This document shows, piece by piece, positions 52,526 to 63,659 of a stretch of 64,000 bases of DNA (its first letter is position 1; each line of letters starts with the position of its first letter). The stretch covers positions 37,633,557 to 37,697,556 of the forward strand of contig OZ024825.1 of assembly GCA_964016985.1 (NCBI GenBank). The letters run 5' to 3'. Under the pieces are notes generated by a model. That model did not search any database. It was not told where the DNA came from and saw nothing but the letters and a program-made list of their open reading frames with translations. Made by a program: the position numbers and the translations under genes. The DNA is from Anodontia alba. Taxonomy: Eukaryota; Mollusca; Bivalvia; Lucinida; Lucinidae.

Positions 52526-52990
52526 TGTCTCGACAATTTGATTAGTAAAGTCATGAGATTGACTAATTTGTCCAGTCAATTTGACTAGCGAGATCATTAG
52601 ACTTCTTTATCGAGTCAACTTGACCAGGAGGGTCGTCAGATTTACTAGTTTGTCTAGTCAGTTGGACTAACAGGGTCGTCACACTGACTTGTTTGTCTAG
52701 TCAATTTGACTAGCTTGAGTAGTCATTCTGACTAATGTGGTTGCCAGACTGACTAGCTTTTATAGACGTCAAATTGACTAGTTGCTCTAGTCAATTTGAA
52801 TAGCAAGGTCGTCCGACTGACTAATTTGTCTAGTCAAATTGACTAGCAAGGTCGTCTGATTGACTAGACAATCTGATCAACTTGACTGGCGTTGGTGGTA
52901 CTTTGACTTTTTAACTAGACAATTCGACCAGTTGCCAAGACTCTTTTTAGACAGTCAAATTGACTAGGCTCTTTAGTCAAATTGACGACT
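52526..52990. repeat. Minisatellite of TAGTCAATTTGACTAG units
   Basis: About ten occurrences of GTCAATTTGACTAG or close variants, mostly about 40-50 bp apart and linked by GGTCGTCAGACTGACTAGTT. The core is itself a palindrome, CTAGTCAA/TTGACTAG. Confidence 0.85.
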
Positions 52991-53470
52991 TATTTCTTAG
53001 AGTGGAAGAAGTTTTGAAAACTTTTGCTAACAATCATTGTAAAACCATTGTAATACTGGCTGCAAGTATGCAAAACCCGATTGGATGGGTGGATTAGTTT
53101 CAACAAGTTCCACTTGTTCATCTTTTCTGAAATTATCACAATAATTTTGTGAAATAGTTTATTAAAACTCAGTGGAGAAACGCAAAAACATTTTATCATA
53201 TGTTATTTTTATCAAAAAAAAAGTTAGAAATTGCATACCCCATTTCATTGGTTTACCTTGTTGAGAAACATTATCATGTCTTTCTAGAAACAAAATAAAC
53301 ACAAAGTGACAACATCAGGTGTATAATTAGACCCCAAGTTCCTTCAATTAGATCTAGAAATTACATCATTCGTGATCCAATTAAATAAAAGCTAATTCGC
53401 TTAATAGAATAGACATTTACTCGAGAATGTATAATTTATTTGACCTGTGATGTGAAAGGTGTGCTTTGTG

Positions 53471-53510
53471 TGTGTGTGTGTGTGTGTGTGTTTTTTTTTT
53501 TACTTCTGAG
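53471..53510. repeat. (GT)n and poly-T
   Basis: About 11 GT units and a T run. Confidence 0.9.
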
Positions 53511-53667
53511 GATCACATAAATTATGTTACGGTCATGTCAAAACATTTGTGAAGCGCTTTATCTGTTTTTGGACGATACGTTATTTATTGAAGTCGGCAC
53601 CTGACTGTACAGGCAAATTGCCCACACCGCTCTACCTCACCCCCCGCCCCTCCCACTTGTTGCTGAT

Positions 53668-54962
53668 GGTATCCGGACAATATCCCCTCCGGACAAAATC
53701 CCCTCTGCTCATTTTTGCATAGGTGGACGAAATCCCCTTCGTGTTTTTTACAAGGTGGACATAATCCCCTTTGAAACTTTTTACAGGATGGACATAATCC
53801 CCCTTGTGATTTTTACAAGGTGGACAAAATCCCCTCCATAAGATGGACAAAATCCCCTTAATTTCAAAATTAATTGATTATCAATATTTTTAAAGATGGT
53901 GATTAAAGAAAATCAAAGAAAATTAAGGACTACACTTGATAATTATGTTTGAAAACAAACTGATAAATTTCACCTCAAGTGATAAAAGTATGTAATTACT
54001 CTTTTATAATTATTAAATGATTGAATATGCTAATTATCAAAAAATGTTTGATTATCTGTACCATCATACAAACTTCATAATCACTGATAAATAAATTTAA
54101 TAACTTAAAAATCCTAAAATTTCAGACAGATCCAAACAGCCACTGTAATTATTTCAGAATATTAAAAAAGAGTAATTTCACATTGCAGTAATCCAATGTA
54201 GATGAAATAGCAAACAGTGAAGATCGTGATCAGATCTGCTCAGGGTCTGCACTGTTAATTACACTTAGGATCATTGTTGTATATTTGCTACACCTTTCAT
54301 GTATATAAATTTATTGGATGGAATAGCTTAATAAATCATAGAAAATATTCATTGTTTTAATTCTCAGCATCATATCATTCCTGTTGAAGATAATGGGCAG
54401 CAATTACTGGTTTATGAAGAAATACGTGGGTATAAAGAAGAATAAAAATTAAAAGTAGAATCGCATACATAAAGGTATGGAGGATACTGCAAATATTTGA
54501 TTTCTTCAAAAACCAGGAAAACTTGAAGCCCAGAATCCTTAACAAATCCACATTAACCATATATTTAGAAACGGTCTGTTTTAAAATGGTTTTGGATAAA
54601 ACACGATTAAAAAAAAAAGAAAAAATGTATAGATTATATACAAAAATGAACGTTTTAAATTTATTCTATCAGTCTTCAGTCTTCAGGGAACAGAGTGTAT
54701 GACCGATGGACACAGTCTCATCTACCATTCGAGTACCATTCCTATGGCAGTAATCAGCAAGGGGGATTTTGTCTGAAGGGGATTTTGTCCATCTTATGGA
54801 GGGGATTTTATCCACCTTATAAAAATCACGAGAGGGAATAAGTCCATCCTGTAAAAAGTTTCAAAGGGGATTATGTCCACCTTGTAAAAACCATGAAGGG
54901 GATTTCGTCCACCTATGCAAAAATGAGCAGAGGGGATTTTGTCCGAGGGGGATTTTGTCCTA
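53668..54962. mobile_element. 1.3-kb element with long repetitive inverted ends
   Basis: Left arm 53668-53860 holds about seven units GGACAAAATCCCCT or variants (GGACATAATCCCC, GGACGAAATCCCC). The right arm 54759-54962 is its inverse. The interior of about 900 bp is AT-rich without a coherent ORF, so it is non-autonomous. It is flanked by CACTTGTTGCTGAT (53654-53667) and CACTCGTTGCTGAT (54963-54976), a 14-bp direct repeat with one mismatch, suggesting a target-site duplication. Long TIR and a 9-bp or longer duplication would fit a Mutator-like element, but no transposase is present to confirm it. Confidence 0.75.
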
Positions 54963-54978
54963 CACTCGTTGCTGATTC

Positions 54979-55255
54979 AATGCAAAAACATGCCTATTCA
55001 AATATATAGAAAATTTCACCCCCCAAAACTGAAAATTTTCAGATAAAAAGTCTGATATTTTTCATATTTCTGCTCACAACATAGATTATGGGTACTCGTA
55101 ACAACCACCTCGGCGAGGCGGTTTAACGAATACCACCACGACCTATGTTTTTGAGCAGAAATAAGAAAACTAATGTATACCCCTGTAAACCCCAGTTTTA
55201 CTATATAAAAGTGGGGTTTAAGGGGTCAATATTATACAGGCATGTTTTCGTGATG
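54979..55255 (-). mobile_element. MITE-1 copy 24
   Basis: Degraded left end ATGCAAAAACATGCC, right end CATGTTTTCGTGATG. Begins directly after the 14-bp repeat of the preceding element. Confidence 0.88.
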
Positions 55256-55261
55256 TTGTTT

Positions 55262-57360
55262 TTATATATTATGAGAGCGAGAGAGTTATTGCTGTCTTCA
55301 TCGTCTTCTAATTGAGTGCATGACCTGAGGGCATAGGCCCACTTTGAAAACATCCGCGGAGGGATGTCTATGTACAGTCTGTACAGTCTAAAGGCAGGTT
55401 AAAAACAGATTGTCTTCAGTCATGGCTTTTGGATATCAGCACAAACTAGGACCTTAAACTCGGCGAGTGATGATGCCGATACAGTGTTGTCAGGCAAGGC
55501 ATTCTGGAGCCGGGTCGCTGTTAGGAAGAATGACCCTTTATAGGCACTGACTGAGCAGAACGGTACTAGGAATCGTTGTGTGTGACCTCTTGTTTATACT
55601 CATGTAGGTGTTAAATACTGGTATGCTGTATCTGGTACATATTTATAGCCTTGTTTTGCTGTCGCCTTTTTATACATGTAGATCCTCCCATCCAAGCTCT
55701 TGCATCATTGAAGTGACACTTTTAGTTCGGCTGCAGTCAATGAAGCATAACCTGGCGGCCCGTCACTGAGCAGCTTCTACTTTGGCTGAGTTGGTCTTGG
55801 TGTGTGGATCCCACGTCGTGGCTGAATACTCAGCTGGGGCGGATGATGGACATGTAGCACTTTTCGTTGACATCTTTATGCATGTAGAGAGATTTCTGTG
55901 TAGGAAGGCTGTAGTCTGGTTGCTTTTTTTGTCACAAAGTCCACAATGCTGTTCCAAATCAACTTGCTGTCTATCGTTCCTCCAAGTTATTTCGCTGGAG
56001 AGGTCCCGTTCAACTGTTGGCCGTGGATATAGTAGAAGGTCTGTATGATTTTGCGTTTATGGGTTAATCGGATGTGTTCGCATTTGTCTAGGTTAAACGG
56101 CATCTGCCAGTCCTTCTCCCATTCTTAAAGTTGATTAAGGTCAATCAGCAACAACTCTGTGTCTTAATTGGCCAAAGTAGTTTTCCGACTCATCGTTCCA
56201 AAGGGGTGGGGGTCGGCTCTTCTGTTGCAGTTCTTCTTTCTTTGTGGATTTGTAGTTTCATCAAGAAAACATACCTATATAATTTTGACTCCCTTTAACG
56301 CCACTTTTATATAGTAATACTGGGGTTTACAGGGTATACATTATTTTTCTTATTTCTGCTCAAAAACATTGATTGTGGTACTCGTTAGAACCGCCTTGGC
56401 GAGGTGGTTCTAACGAGTACCCACAATCTATGTTTTTGAGCATAAATAAGAAAAAATATCAGAATTTTTATTTGAAAACTTTCAGTTTTTGGTCGTAAAA
56501 TTTTCAATATATTTGAATAGGCGTGTTTTCGTAATGTTATATGTGGCGTTTTCGCTGTCCTTATTTGTTCCTCATCTCTCCTTCTTTTGGTGATTCGGGC
56601 AGGCTGGGCTTCATGTGGCATTTCTTGACTTACTTTTTTTTGATCGTTCTGTACAGTAGCCAATCATCGGGGAATAGTCGTACTGACGAGGAGACAGTTG
56701 AGGGCAGGTCGTCGATGTTCACCAAGAATAGAAGAGGACCGAGCACTGTCACCGGAGGCGACTTGGACAAACATAGATCATTTCCCATCTAGGACAACTT
56801 GCTGGCTCTTATTGTCGCTCTTGATCCAAGACAGGGTCTGTTCTCTAATTCCGTAGTGATGGAGCTTAGCAGCAAGGCACAGATGTGGAACTTTATCAAG
56901 CGCCTTGCTGGTCCAACAAAATAGCGTCGATTTAATGGCGTCTATCGAGTACTGTTGCAAGGTCATGCACTGTAATGAGCAGCTGGGTCTTACAGGATCT
57001 CTTATGAACCATGCTGAAAATGCTCAGTATCTTGTATTCCAGGAACTTCATTAAATGACTGGACAATATGCTCCATGATCTTGCAGCAGGTCGATGAAAA
57101 TCAAGCTTATATTATTGAAGTTTTCGTTTCTGCTTCTAGATACCTACATGTAGATGACTTGCTTAATTTTGAATAAACGGTTGATCAGAACTAACTCATC
57201 GAACTTCAGTTAAATATGATTAACGCTAATTCTTCTGAGACCAAAGCCGTATTTTTGGATTTAAATTAGTTTAATAGATATTAAATGCCATACTTTCTTC
57301 AAATGTTTACGAAAAACGTGGTGATTTTGATTTTGACGCTGTCAATGTATGTTTCTAGGT
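55262..57360 (-). mobile_element. Degraded non-LTR retrotransposon (LINE) copy 1
   Basis: Minus-strand translation, with frameshifts and stops, shows a reverse transcriptase and its C-terminal region: KLHHYGIREQTLSWIKS, QQVVLDGK, T-V-L-G-P-L-L-F-L-V, F-P-D-D in the catalytic box, then QTTAFLHRNLSTC, EYSATTWDPHTKTN and RGHTQRFLVPFCSV. It fits the jockey/CR1-type RT group in general layout. No endonuclease domain was recognised. MITE-1 copy 25 is inserted in it. The left limit (3' end) is estimated. Confidence 0.75.
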
Positions 57361-57370
57361 CTCTCTCGTA
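56100..57370. repeat. Duplicated block C (partner 61555-63145)
   Basis: TTCCAAAGGGGTGGGGGTCG, GTCGAGTACTGTTGCAAGG (variant) and GCTAATTCTTCTGAGACCAA recur in order in the partner. Ends at the assembly gap. Confidence 0.82.
56259..56536 (+). mobile_element. MITE-1 copy 25
   Basis: CATCAAGAAAACATACC to GTTTTCGTAATG, inserted in LINE copy 1. The same insertion is present in the partner block at 61715. Confidence 0.9.
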
Positions 57371-57570
57371 NNNNNNNNNNNNNNNNNNNNNNNNNNNNNN
57401 NNNNNNNNNNNNNNNNNNNNNNNNNNNNNNNNNNNNNNNNNNNNNNNNNNNNNNNNNNNNNNNNNNNNNNNNNNNNNNNNNNNNNNNNNNNNNNNNNNNN
57501 NNNNNNNNNNNNNNNNNNNNNNNNNNNNNNNNNNNNNNNNNNNNNNNNNNNNNNNNNNNNNNNNNNNNNN
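57371..57570. other. Assembly gap (200 N)
   Basis: Exactly 200 N, a round number that suggests a placeholder rather than a measured distance. The ORFs of X residues are meaningless. It lies at the junction between blocks C and A'. Confidence 0.97.
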
Positions 57571-57867
57571 TTCATGAACCGTTTTGTTTATTAAACCCTT
57601 TCAAAATGTTTATTTTTGCGCAAGCACATTAGACAGGTTCCGCAGTTGAAAATTCAAACTTTTACCTGCTTTATTTAAAGAAATGAAAGGCAGTTTTTAA
57701 ACTATTTGATTATTATCTTTTTTTCGCAGAAAATGAGACGTGACATTTCAGTCAAAATCTGAATTACTTGTCAAGTCATATTATCTGTGAAAAAAAATAA
57801 AAAAATAAATAAATAAATAAAGAAAGAAAGAAAAAAAGAGAAAAACATCACCAATTTTCATCTTTAA

Positions 57868-58378
57868 AGGGGCAACGCAACCTTAAAAGGTAGTGTGCTT
57901 TAAAGTAAATAACTTTACAAACAATGAATTTTGACACAAATTTGATCAAAATCGGTGGAAAATTAAGTAAGTTATTAACAATTGAATATTTTAATATTGG
58001 TGGAATGGGCGCCGCCATTTTGAATGTTTAATGAGGTTTCATAAAAATTAAAATTCGTTTCCTAAAGGTAGTTATTCTCATAAAGGTTTATTTCGGGGGA
58101 AATGATTGCTTGTCAATAGAATTAAAAGATTATAAAAAAAATCTGTAGCAAAATTATTCATAAATACCCTTTATAATTTGGTTTTGCATATTAAATTTGG
58201 GCTTTGTGACGTCACAAAGCCTACAATAGGGCGGCATCCATGACAGCCATTTTAAATATATTCAAACCACCATGACTTCCTTATTACTTGGCCGATTTTG
58301 AAAACTTTTGCACCAAAATAAATGGCTTGTTAAGCCCTTTTCTCCAAGATATACTTACAACTTATATTGTGTTCCCCT
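57868..58378. mobile_element. 511-bp element at TTAA site
   Basis: Ends AGGGGCAACGCAA and, inverted, AGGGGAACACAA. Flanked by TTAA on both sides (57864-57867 and 58379-58382). Block A has the empty site CTTTAATTG at 47899-47907. TTAA duplication is typical of piggyBac-type elements. It carries no ORF, so it is a MITE. Confidence 0.8.
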
Positions 58379-58521
58379 TTAATTGTAAGATCAAACCCTG
58401 ATCAAGTAGCACACGTTGAAGTTTGGCCTGAGGCAACTATATCAGAGCACTCTGTCCAGAGGGCACATGGCGTTTATATAACACCGCATTCTAACACCCC
58501 TGCACGTGTTGTTCCTTATTT

Positions 58522-60198
58522 AAGAAATAAATTATTCCGAACCGTGCTCAAATGCCCAAGATAAAGCACAGTTGAGTTTGGGTTGTACCCATTTGAGCAC
58601 GAGCGAGCGCAGCGAGCGAGTGTTCAAATGGGTACAACCCAAACTAAACTGTGCTTTATCTGCGGCATTCGAGCACGGTTCAGAATAATTTTTTTCTTTT
58701 CTAACACCCCTCACTGAGCGAATGTTTTGCATAAATGAGATTTGTATTGATTTTTATGATTATTTTTATTACCTGAATTCCCCATTTGGTAGTTGACGTC
58801 AACCATTAAGAATTACGTCACACGGTTACGTAGTTACAAGGTTCGATGACGAACATTCAAAATGGCGGATACTTATGCGAATCAGCTGACGATGTAAAAT
58901 ATTAAAACGATGTAAAACATAAAAACTTGTATACTGTGTTCATGAAAGAATTGCAAATGGAATGAAATTGGAGTGCCGCGATGGACCTATGGAGGACAGA
59001 TATAAAACAACAAAATAAGAATGTTAAGCGACACTTTTGTTTTCGATAATGTCAACAAATACACGATGACAACAAGGAGTAAGACGAGTATGTTTGAATG
59101 GTATAACCTGTAGAGGAACTCTTCAGGTAAAAAAAGTCAAAGAACTGCAATTACTAGATCTAATATAATTTATTATGTATATGAATGTTTCGACCAATAT
59201 TGTAAGCTTGCGTCCATAGTTACCAGGCACGCATCTTTCGCAACAGTAATATGATTGGTTCCCGTTGACGAAATTCCTGTGCTCAAATGTCTCAGATAAA
59301 GCACGGCTAGAAATGTAAAGACAAATAAGGAACAACACGAGCAGGGGTGTTAGAATTGTCTTTACATTTCTAGCCGTGCTTTATCTAAGGTATTTGAGCA
59401 CAGGAATTTCGTCGCGCGCTATCGACGGGAAACCAATCATATTTGCGAAAGTTTCGCCCCCTGCTAAATATGGACGCTAGATTAGCTTACAATATTGACC
59501 GAAACATTCATATACATAAAAAATATATTATTTATTAAGACAGAAAATGATCTGTGAGCATATTGCAGTTCTTTGACCTTTTTTTACCTGATGAGTTTCT
59601 CTACAGGTTACACCATTCAAACACATTCGTTTTACTTCTTGTTTCCATCGTGCATTTGTTGATGTTCGAAAACGAAAGTAAGCCGGTTAACATTCTTATT
59701 TACTGTATTATATCTGTCATTATTAAAGTCCATCGCGGCACTCAAATTTCATACGTTTTGCAATTCTTTCATGAACACAGGATTTAAGATTTTTTATATT
59801 AATACATCGTGTATTTATATTTTACACCGTCAGCTGATTCGCATAAGTTATCCGCCATTTTGAATATTCGTCATCGAACCTTGTAACTACGTAACCGCGT
59901 GACGTAATGCTTAAGAGGTATTGTCAACTACCAAAGGCGAAGTCAGGTAATAAAAATAATAATGAAAATCAATAAAACAAATTCATTTATGCAAAACTCG
60001 CTGAATGAGGGGTGTTAGAAAAGAAATAAATTATTCCGAACCGTGCTCAAATGCCCCAGATAAAGCACAGTTGAGCATGGGTTGTATCCATTTGAGCACT
60101 CGCTCGCTACGCTCGCTCGTGCTCAAATGGGTACAACCAAACTCAACTGTGTTTTATCTTAGGCATTTGAGCACGGTTTGGAATAATTTATTTCTTAA
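58522..60198. repeat. 1.7-kb nested palindrome (fold-back)
   Basis: Arms of about 820 bp meet near 59345. Each outer end is itself a hairpin of about 175 bp (58522-58697 and 60022-60198) made of AAGAAATAAATTATTCCGAA, a GTGCTCAAATGCC..AGATAAAGCAC motif and GGGTTGTACCCATTTGAGCA. The same motif recurs at the centre around CTAGAAATGTAAAGACAA. The 60-77 codon ORFs in both arms mirror each other and are not supported as genes. It splits an E palindrome that is intact in block A. Confidence 0.85.
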
Positions 60199-60275
60199 TT
60201 AACGTCGATGCAACGTCATGGCGTTGCATCGACATTAATGCGACGTTGTATAAATGTCGTGCCCGCTGGGTAGTG
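60199..60275. repeat. Right half of the split E palindrome
   Basis: TTAACGTCGATGCAACGTCA and inverse to GTGCCCGCTGGG. The left half is at 58460-58492 (GGGCACATGGCGTTTATATA). Confidence 0.8.
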
Positions 60276-60349
60276 TTTGCAGAATGCTTGTTGAAAGGCC
60301 AGTGAAACTTGAAGGAAAAGCATACCCCTCAGAATATGTAGCATACAAA

Positions 60350-60612
60350 GCGAACGACTGGTGATCAGGAAGTTGCGGGTTTGACCCCTGCTGGGTCGGC
60401 AACACTCTTTCATGGAGATTAATCATGAAATATTTTCTACGGTCATTCTCTCCCTACCGCTGATTCAAGAAGGGCAGTTGTCAGTTTCTGGCGAAAGAAT
60501 GTGCACAAGACTGGTTAACCGTTTAAAGGACTAAGCCTGCTCAGTAAATATGTACCGCGCTCATTTTGACTCAATCGGGTTGACTGGACTGTAAAACCTC
60601 AACACAAACAAA
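60350..60612 (+). mobile_element. tRNA-derived SINE
   Basis: Head remnant with a B-box-like GCGGGTTTGACCCCTGCTGG, body GGAGATTAATCATGAAAT and GATTCAAGAAGGGCAGTTG, tail CAACACAAACAAA. Inserted between blocks A' and B'. Confidence 0.82.
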
Positions 60613-60634
60613 TATATCATAACGTAACTAACAT

Positions 60635-61550
60635 ACATGCGTGTATATGCTTGGCATAATGTTTACACCAAACTTTGTTGTAATGAGGATTTCACCTTTA
60701 AGGTATGCTATTTTGTCATAAATATCGCTAAGGGGCTCTGGGGGTGAGGGGGGTGGGGGTTGTATTCACTCGTATGTGAAATGTAGTTTTCACTCAATTC
60801 GTCCTTGAGTATGCATTGCATTGTGTATCATATTATTAGAATGTTTATCTTCACACTTAAAGCACTAATCACAACTGCAGCAGACGACATTTTGATTTTA
60901 TTTTATCTTTTTTTTTTTCAGAAAAAGTAAAACCTGGCATTTCATGTATATTTCAGAGAAATTAAGACTTGGCATTTCATTTGAATCGTCTGCTAGGCTA
61001 GGCAGACGATTCACATGAAATGTCAAGTCTTATTTCCTCTGAATAAAAATAACAATAATAAATGAATGTCGTCTGCTGTATCTAAGAGTTAAATATATCA
61101 TAGCGCACTTATAGAACATTCAGGTTAAATACATCGGTCCAGTCAAATACAAGCGGACTTTAGCGCAGATATGACAGAGAAGATTTAGATCAACCTGTGC
61201 ATGCTGACAAGCTACTCAGTCTGTGCTGCTTCACTTATAGTGTGTTTGCACTTGCGTAAATGCATGGCGAAAAGTATACTTTCGGATTATACAACGCAGA
61301 CTGGTCTTCAAGTAAGCCGTTCGCCCATGTTTAATTGCCACTTTTTAACCTATTTTAGCTTGAATAAACTCTCCCACAATATATATTGGAAGAGTCCAAT
61401 TTCAATTTTATGTATGCCTGGTTATGTGATTTTGCTACTCCTAGAGAAAAATGGCTAAACTATTTGCAACTAGTTAACACCTTGATCAGACGACGCTGAT
61501 CTGGATCTACAATGTTTGCCAATTACCCTTTTTGGAGTATCTAGGTTAAA
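60635..61550. repeat. Duplicated block B' (partner 51220-52106)
   Basis: TATGCTTGGCATAATGTTTA, ATGCATGGCGAAAAGTATAC and AGAGTCCAATTTCAATTTTA. The G palindrome at 60860-61095 is better preserved here, with both CAGACGATTCACATG arms. Confidence 0.82.
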
Positions 61551-61714
61551 CATTATCTACCAGTCCTGCTCCCATTCTTAAAAATGATTAAGGTCAATCA
61601 GCAACAATTCTGTGTCTTAACTGGTCAAAGTAGTTTTCCTACTCATCGTTCCAAAGGGGTGGGGGTCGACTCTTCTGTTGCAGTGCTTCTTTCGGCTTTT
61701 TGGATTTGTAGTTT

Positions 61715-62043
61715 CATCAAGAAAACATACCTATATAACTTTGACCCCTTAAACCCCACTTTTATATAGTAAAACTGGGGTTTATAGGGGTATACATTAT
61801 TTTTCTTATTTTTGCTCAAAAACATTGATTGTGGGTACTCGTAAGAACCGCCTCGGCGAGGCGGTTCTAAAACATTGATTGTATTACTCGTTAGAACCGC
61901 CTCGGCGAGGCGGTTCTAACGAATACCCACAATCTATGTTTTTGAGCCTAAATAAGAAAAAAATATAAGAATTGTTATCTGAAAACTTTCAGTTTTTGGT
62001 TGTGAAATTTTCAATATATTTGAACAGGCGTGTTTTCGTTATG
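61715..62043 (+). mobile_element. MITE-1 copy 26, duplicated core
   Basis: CATCAAGAAAACATACC to CGTGTTTTCGTTATG. The GC core hairpin occurs twice in tandem (61848-61868 and 61896-61920). Confidence 0.9.
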
Positions 62044-62258
62044 TCATGTGTGGTGTTTGTGTTTTCCTTATTTGTTCCCCATCTCTCCTTCTTTTAGTGA
62101 CTCGGGAAGGCTGTGCTTCATGATTGTAGCATTTCCTGAGTATCTTCACTTACCTTTTAGAATCGCTCTGTGCAGTAGACAATCATCGGGGAATAGTCGA
62201 GAAAACTCTTGACGAAGAGACTCTTGAGGGCAGGTAGTTCATGTTCACGAAGAATAGG

Positions 62259-62526
62259 CATCACGAAAACATACCTATATAATTTTGACCCCCTGAAACC
62301 CAACTTTTATATAGTAAAACTGGGGTTTACAGGCGTATATATTATTTTTCTTATTTCTGCTCAAAAACATAGATTGTGGGTACTCTTTAGAACCGCCTCG
62401 ACGAGGCGGTTCTAACGAGCACCAACAATCTATGTTTTGAGCAGAAATATGAAAAGTATCAGAATTTTTACCTGAAAACTTTCAGTTTTTGGTGTTGAAT
62501 TTTTCAATATATTTAAATAGGCGTGT
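62259..62526 (+). mobile_element. MITE-1 copy 27, right end truncated
   Basis: CATCACGAAAACATACC to TTTAAATAGGCGTGT, lacking the last bases of the terminus. Block C has no insertion here, giving an empty-site comparison. Confidence 0.88.
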
Positions 62527-63150
62527 AACTGAGCACTGTCCCATAAGGAAAATCGGAAGTGACTGGAGAAGGAGAAGATGATTTCCCACAGGGTCTGGTC
62601 TCTAATTCCGTAATGATGCAGCTTAGCGGCAAGGCGCTGTTTAGAAACTTTATCAAACGCCTAACTGAAGTCCAACAAAATGGCGTCGATTTAGTGTCGT
62701 CTGTCGAGTACTGTTGCAAGGTCATGCACTAATGAGCTGCTGGGTCTTACAGGATCTTTTATGCCGGAAGCGATGCTTTGATTGCTCAGTATCTTACTGC
62801 TTTCAAGGAACTTTATTAAAAAAACTGTGGACGATATACTCCATGATTTTGCAGCAGATCCATGAAAATCAAACTATATTATTGAAGCTTTCAGTTCTGC
62901 TATTAGATACCTAGAAGACTTGCTTTATTTGATAATTTTTACTTTGAACAAATGGTTAATCCGATCTTACCTATTGAACTTCAGCTAAATATGATTAAAG
63001 CTAATTCTTCTGAGACCAAAACCCTATTTTTGGATTTAAATCATTTCTAATAGGTATCAAATGCGATAATTTCTTCAAAAGTTTACGACAAGCGTGATGA
63101 TTTTGATTATGACTGTCAGTGTTTATTTTTAGGTCTCTCTCGTATGGAGT

Positions 63151-63659
63151 GATATGCAATGAACATATCCAATCCCTTCAGAAGGGATAAAAACTAATTT
63201 TGACATATTTGCCTCCCCCCACCACACCCCGAACCCCGAGGGTTAGGAATTGTACTATAAATAAATATTGTAAATGGACTTTATCTATCTATGAATGTGC
63301 CAGACTATTTGTCTACTAAAATATAAAAACAAATAGTTAGAAATCGGATACAGTTAAACCAACAAAATAACGGAGGGAAGCGGTCCCTCTCCTCCTTATC
63401 CTAATTTCAACCTCTAGGTCACGGTCACATCACCGTTTTCGTTGAGCAATGAAACACCTGTTAATGTTCATTTACCCAGCGAACAGCACCGAATGTTTTT
63501 CGAATATTATCGAACACTGACTCCACATAACTCGATTTCAAACATACATGTGTATGGATTCATCCTATAGGTTATCCAAAGGGTCATATTTTTGTTTCTA
63601 TACTAAGATATATTTTGTTATCATTTTAGGTAGTTATTAAGTCAAATTATACCTGAGCA
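63151..63659. other. 5' flank of gene 3
   Basis: No repeat recognised. TTATCATTTTAG at 63618-63629 could be the acceptor of an intron in the 5'UTR, 30 bp before the start codon. This is weak evidence. Confidence 0.35.

Larger units (their letters stand above)
57571..60330. repeat. Duplicated block A' (partner 47590-48175), with two insertions
   Basis: Matches block A in order, but is interrupted by the TTAA element (57868-58378) and by the nested palindrome (58522-60198). A' therefore expands from about 0.6 to 2.75 kb. Confidence 0.8.
61550..63150 (-). mobile_element. LINE copy 2 within duplicated block C'
   Basis: Same RT region as copy 1, more decayed: minus-strand pieces KLHHYGIRDQTL and F-P-D-D-C-L-L. 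It carries MITE-1 copies 26 (shared with block C) and 27 (not shared). It keeps GCTAATTCTTCTGAGACCAA and ends past GGTCTCTCTCGTATGG, so it continues over the point where block C is cut by the gap. Confidence 0.7.

Noticed and set aside
52526..52990. CRISPR-like array
   Set aside because: Repeats and spacers vary in length and sequence, and the host is a eukaryote.
57285..57632. ORFs across the N run
   Set aside because: They consist of unknown residues over the assembly gap and carry no information.
59554..59787. ORF of 77 codons with hydrophobic segments
   Set aside because: Lies in one arm of the 1.7-kb palindrome; the mirrored arm does not preserve it.
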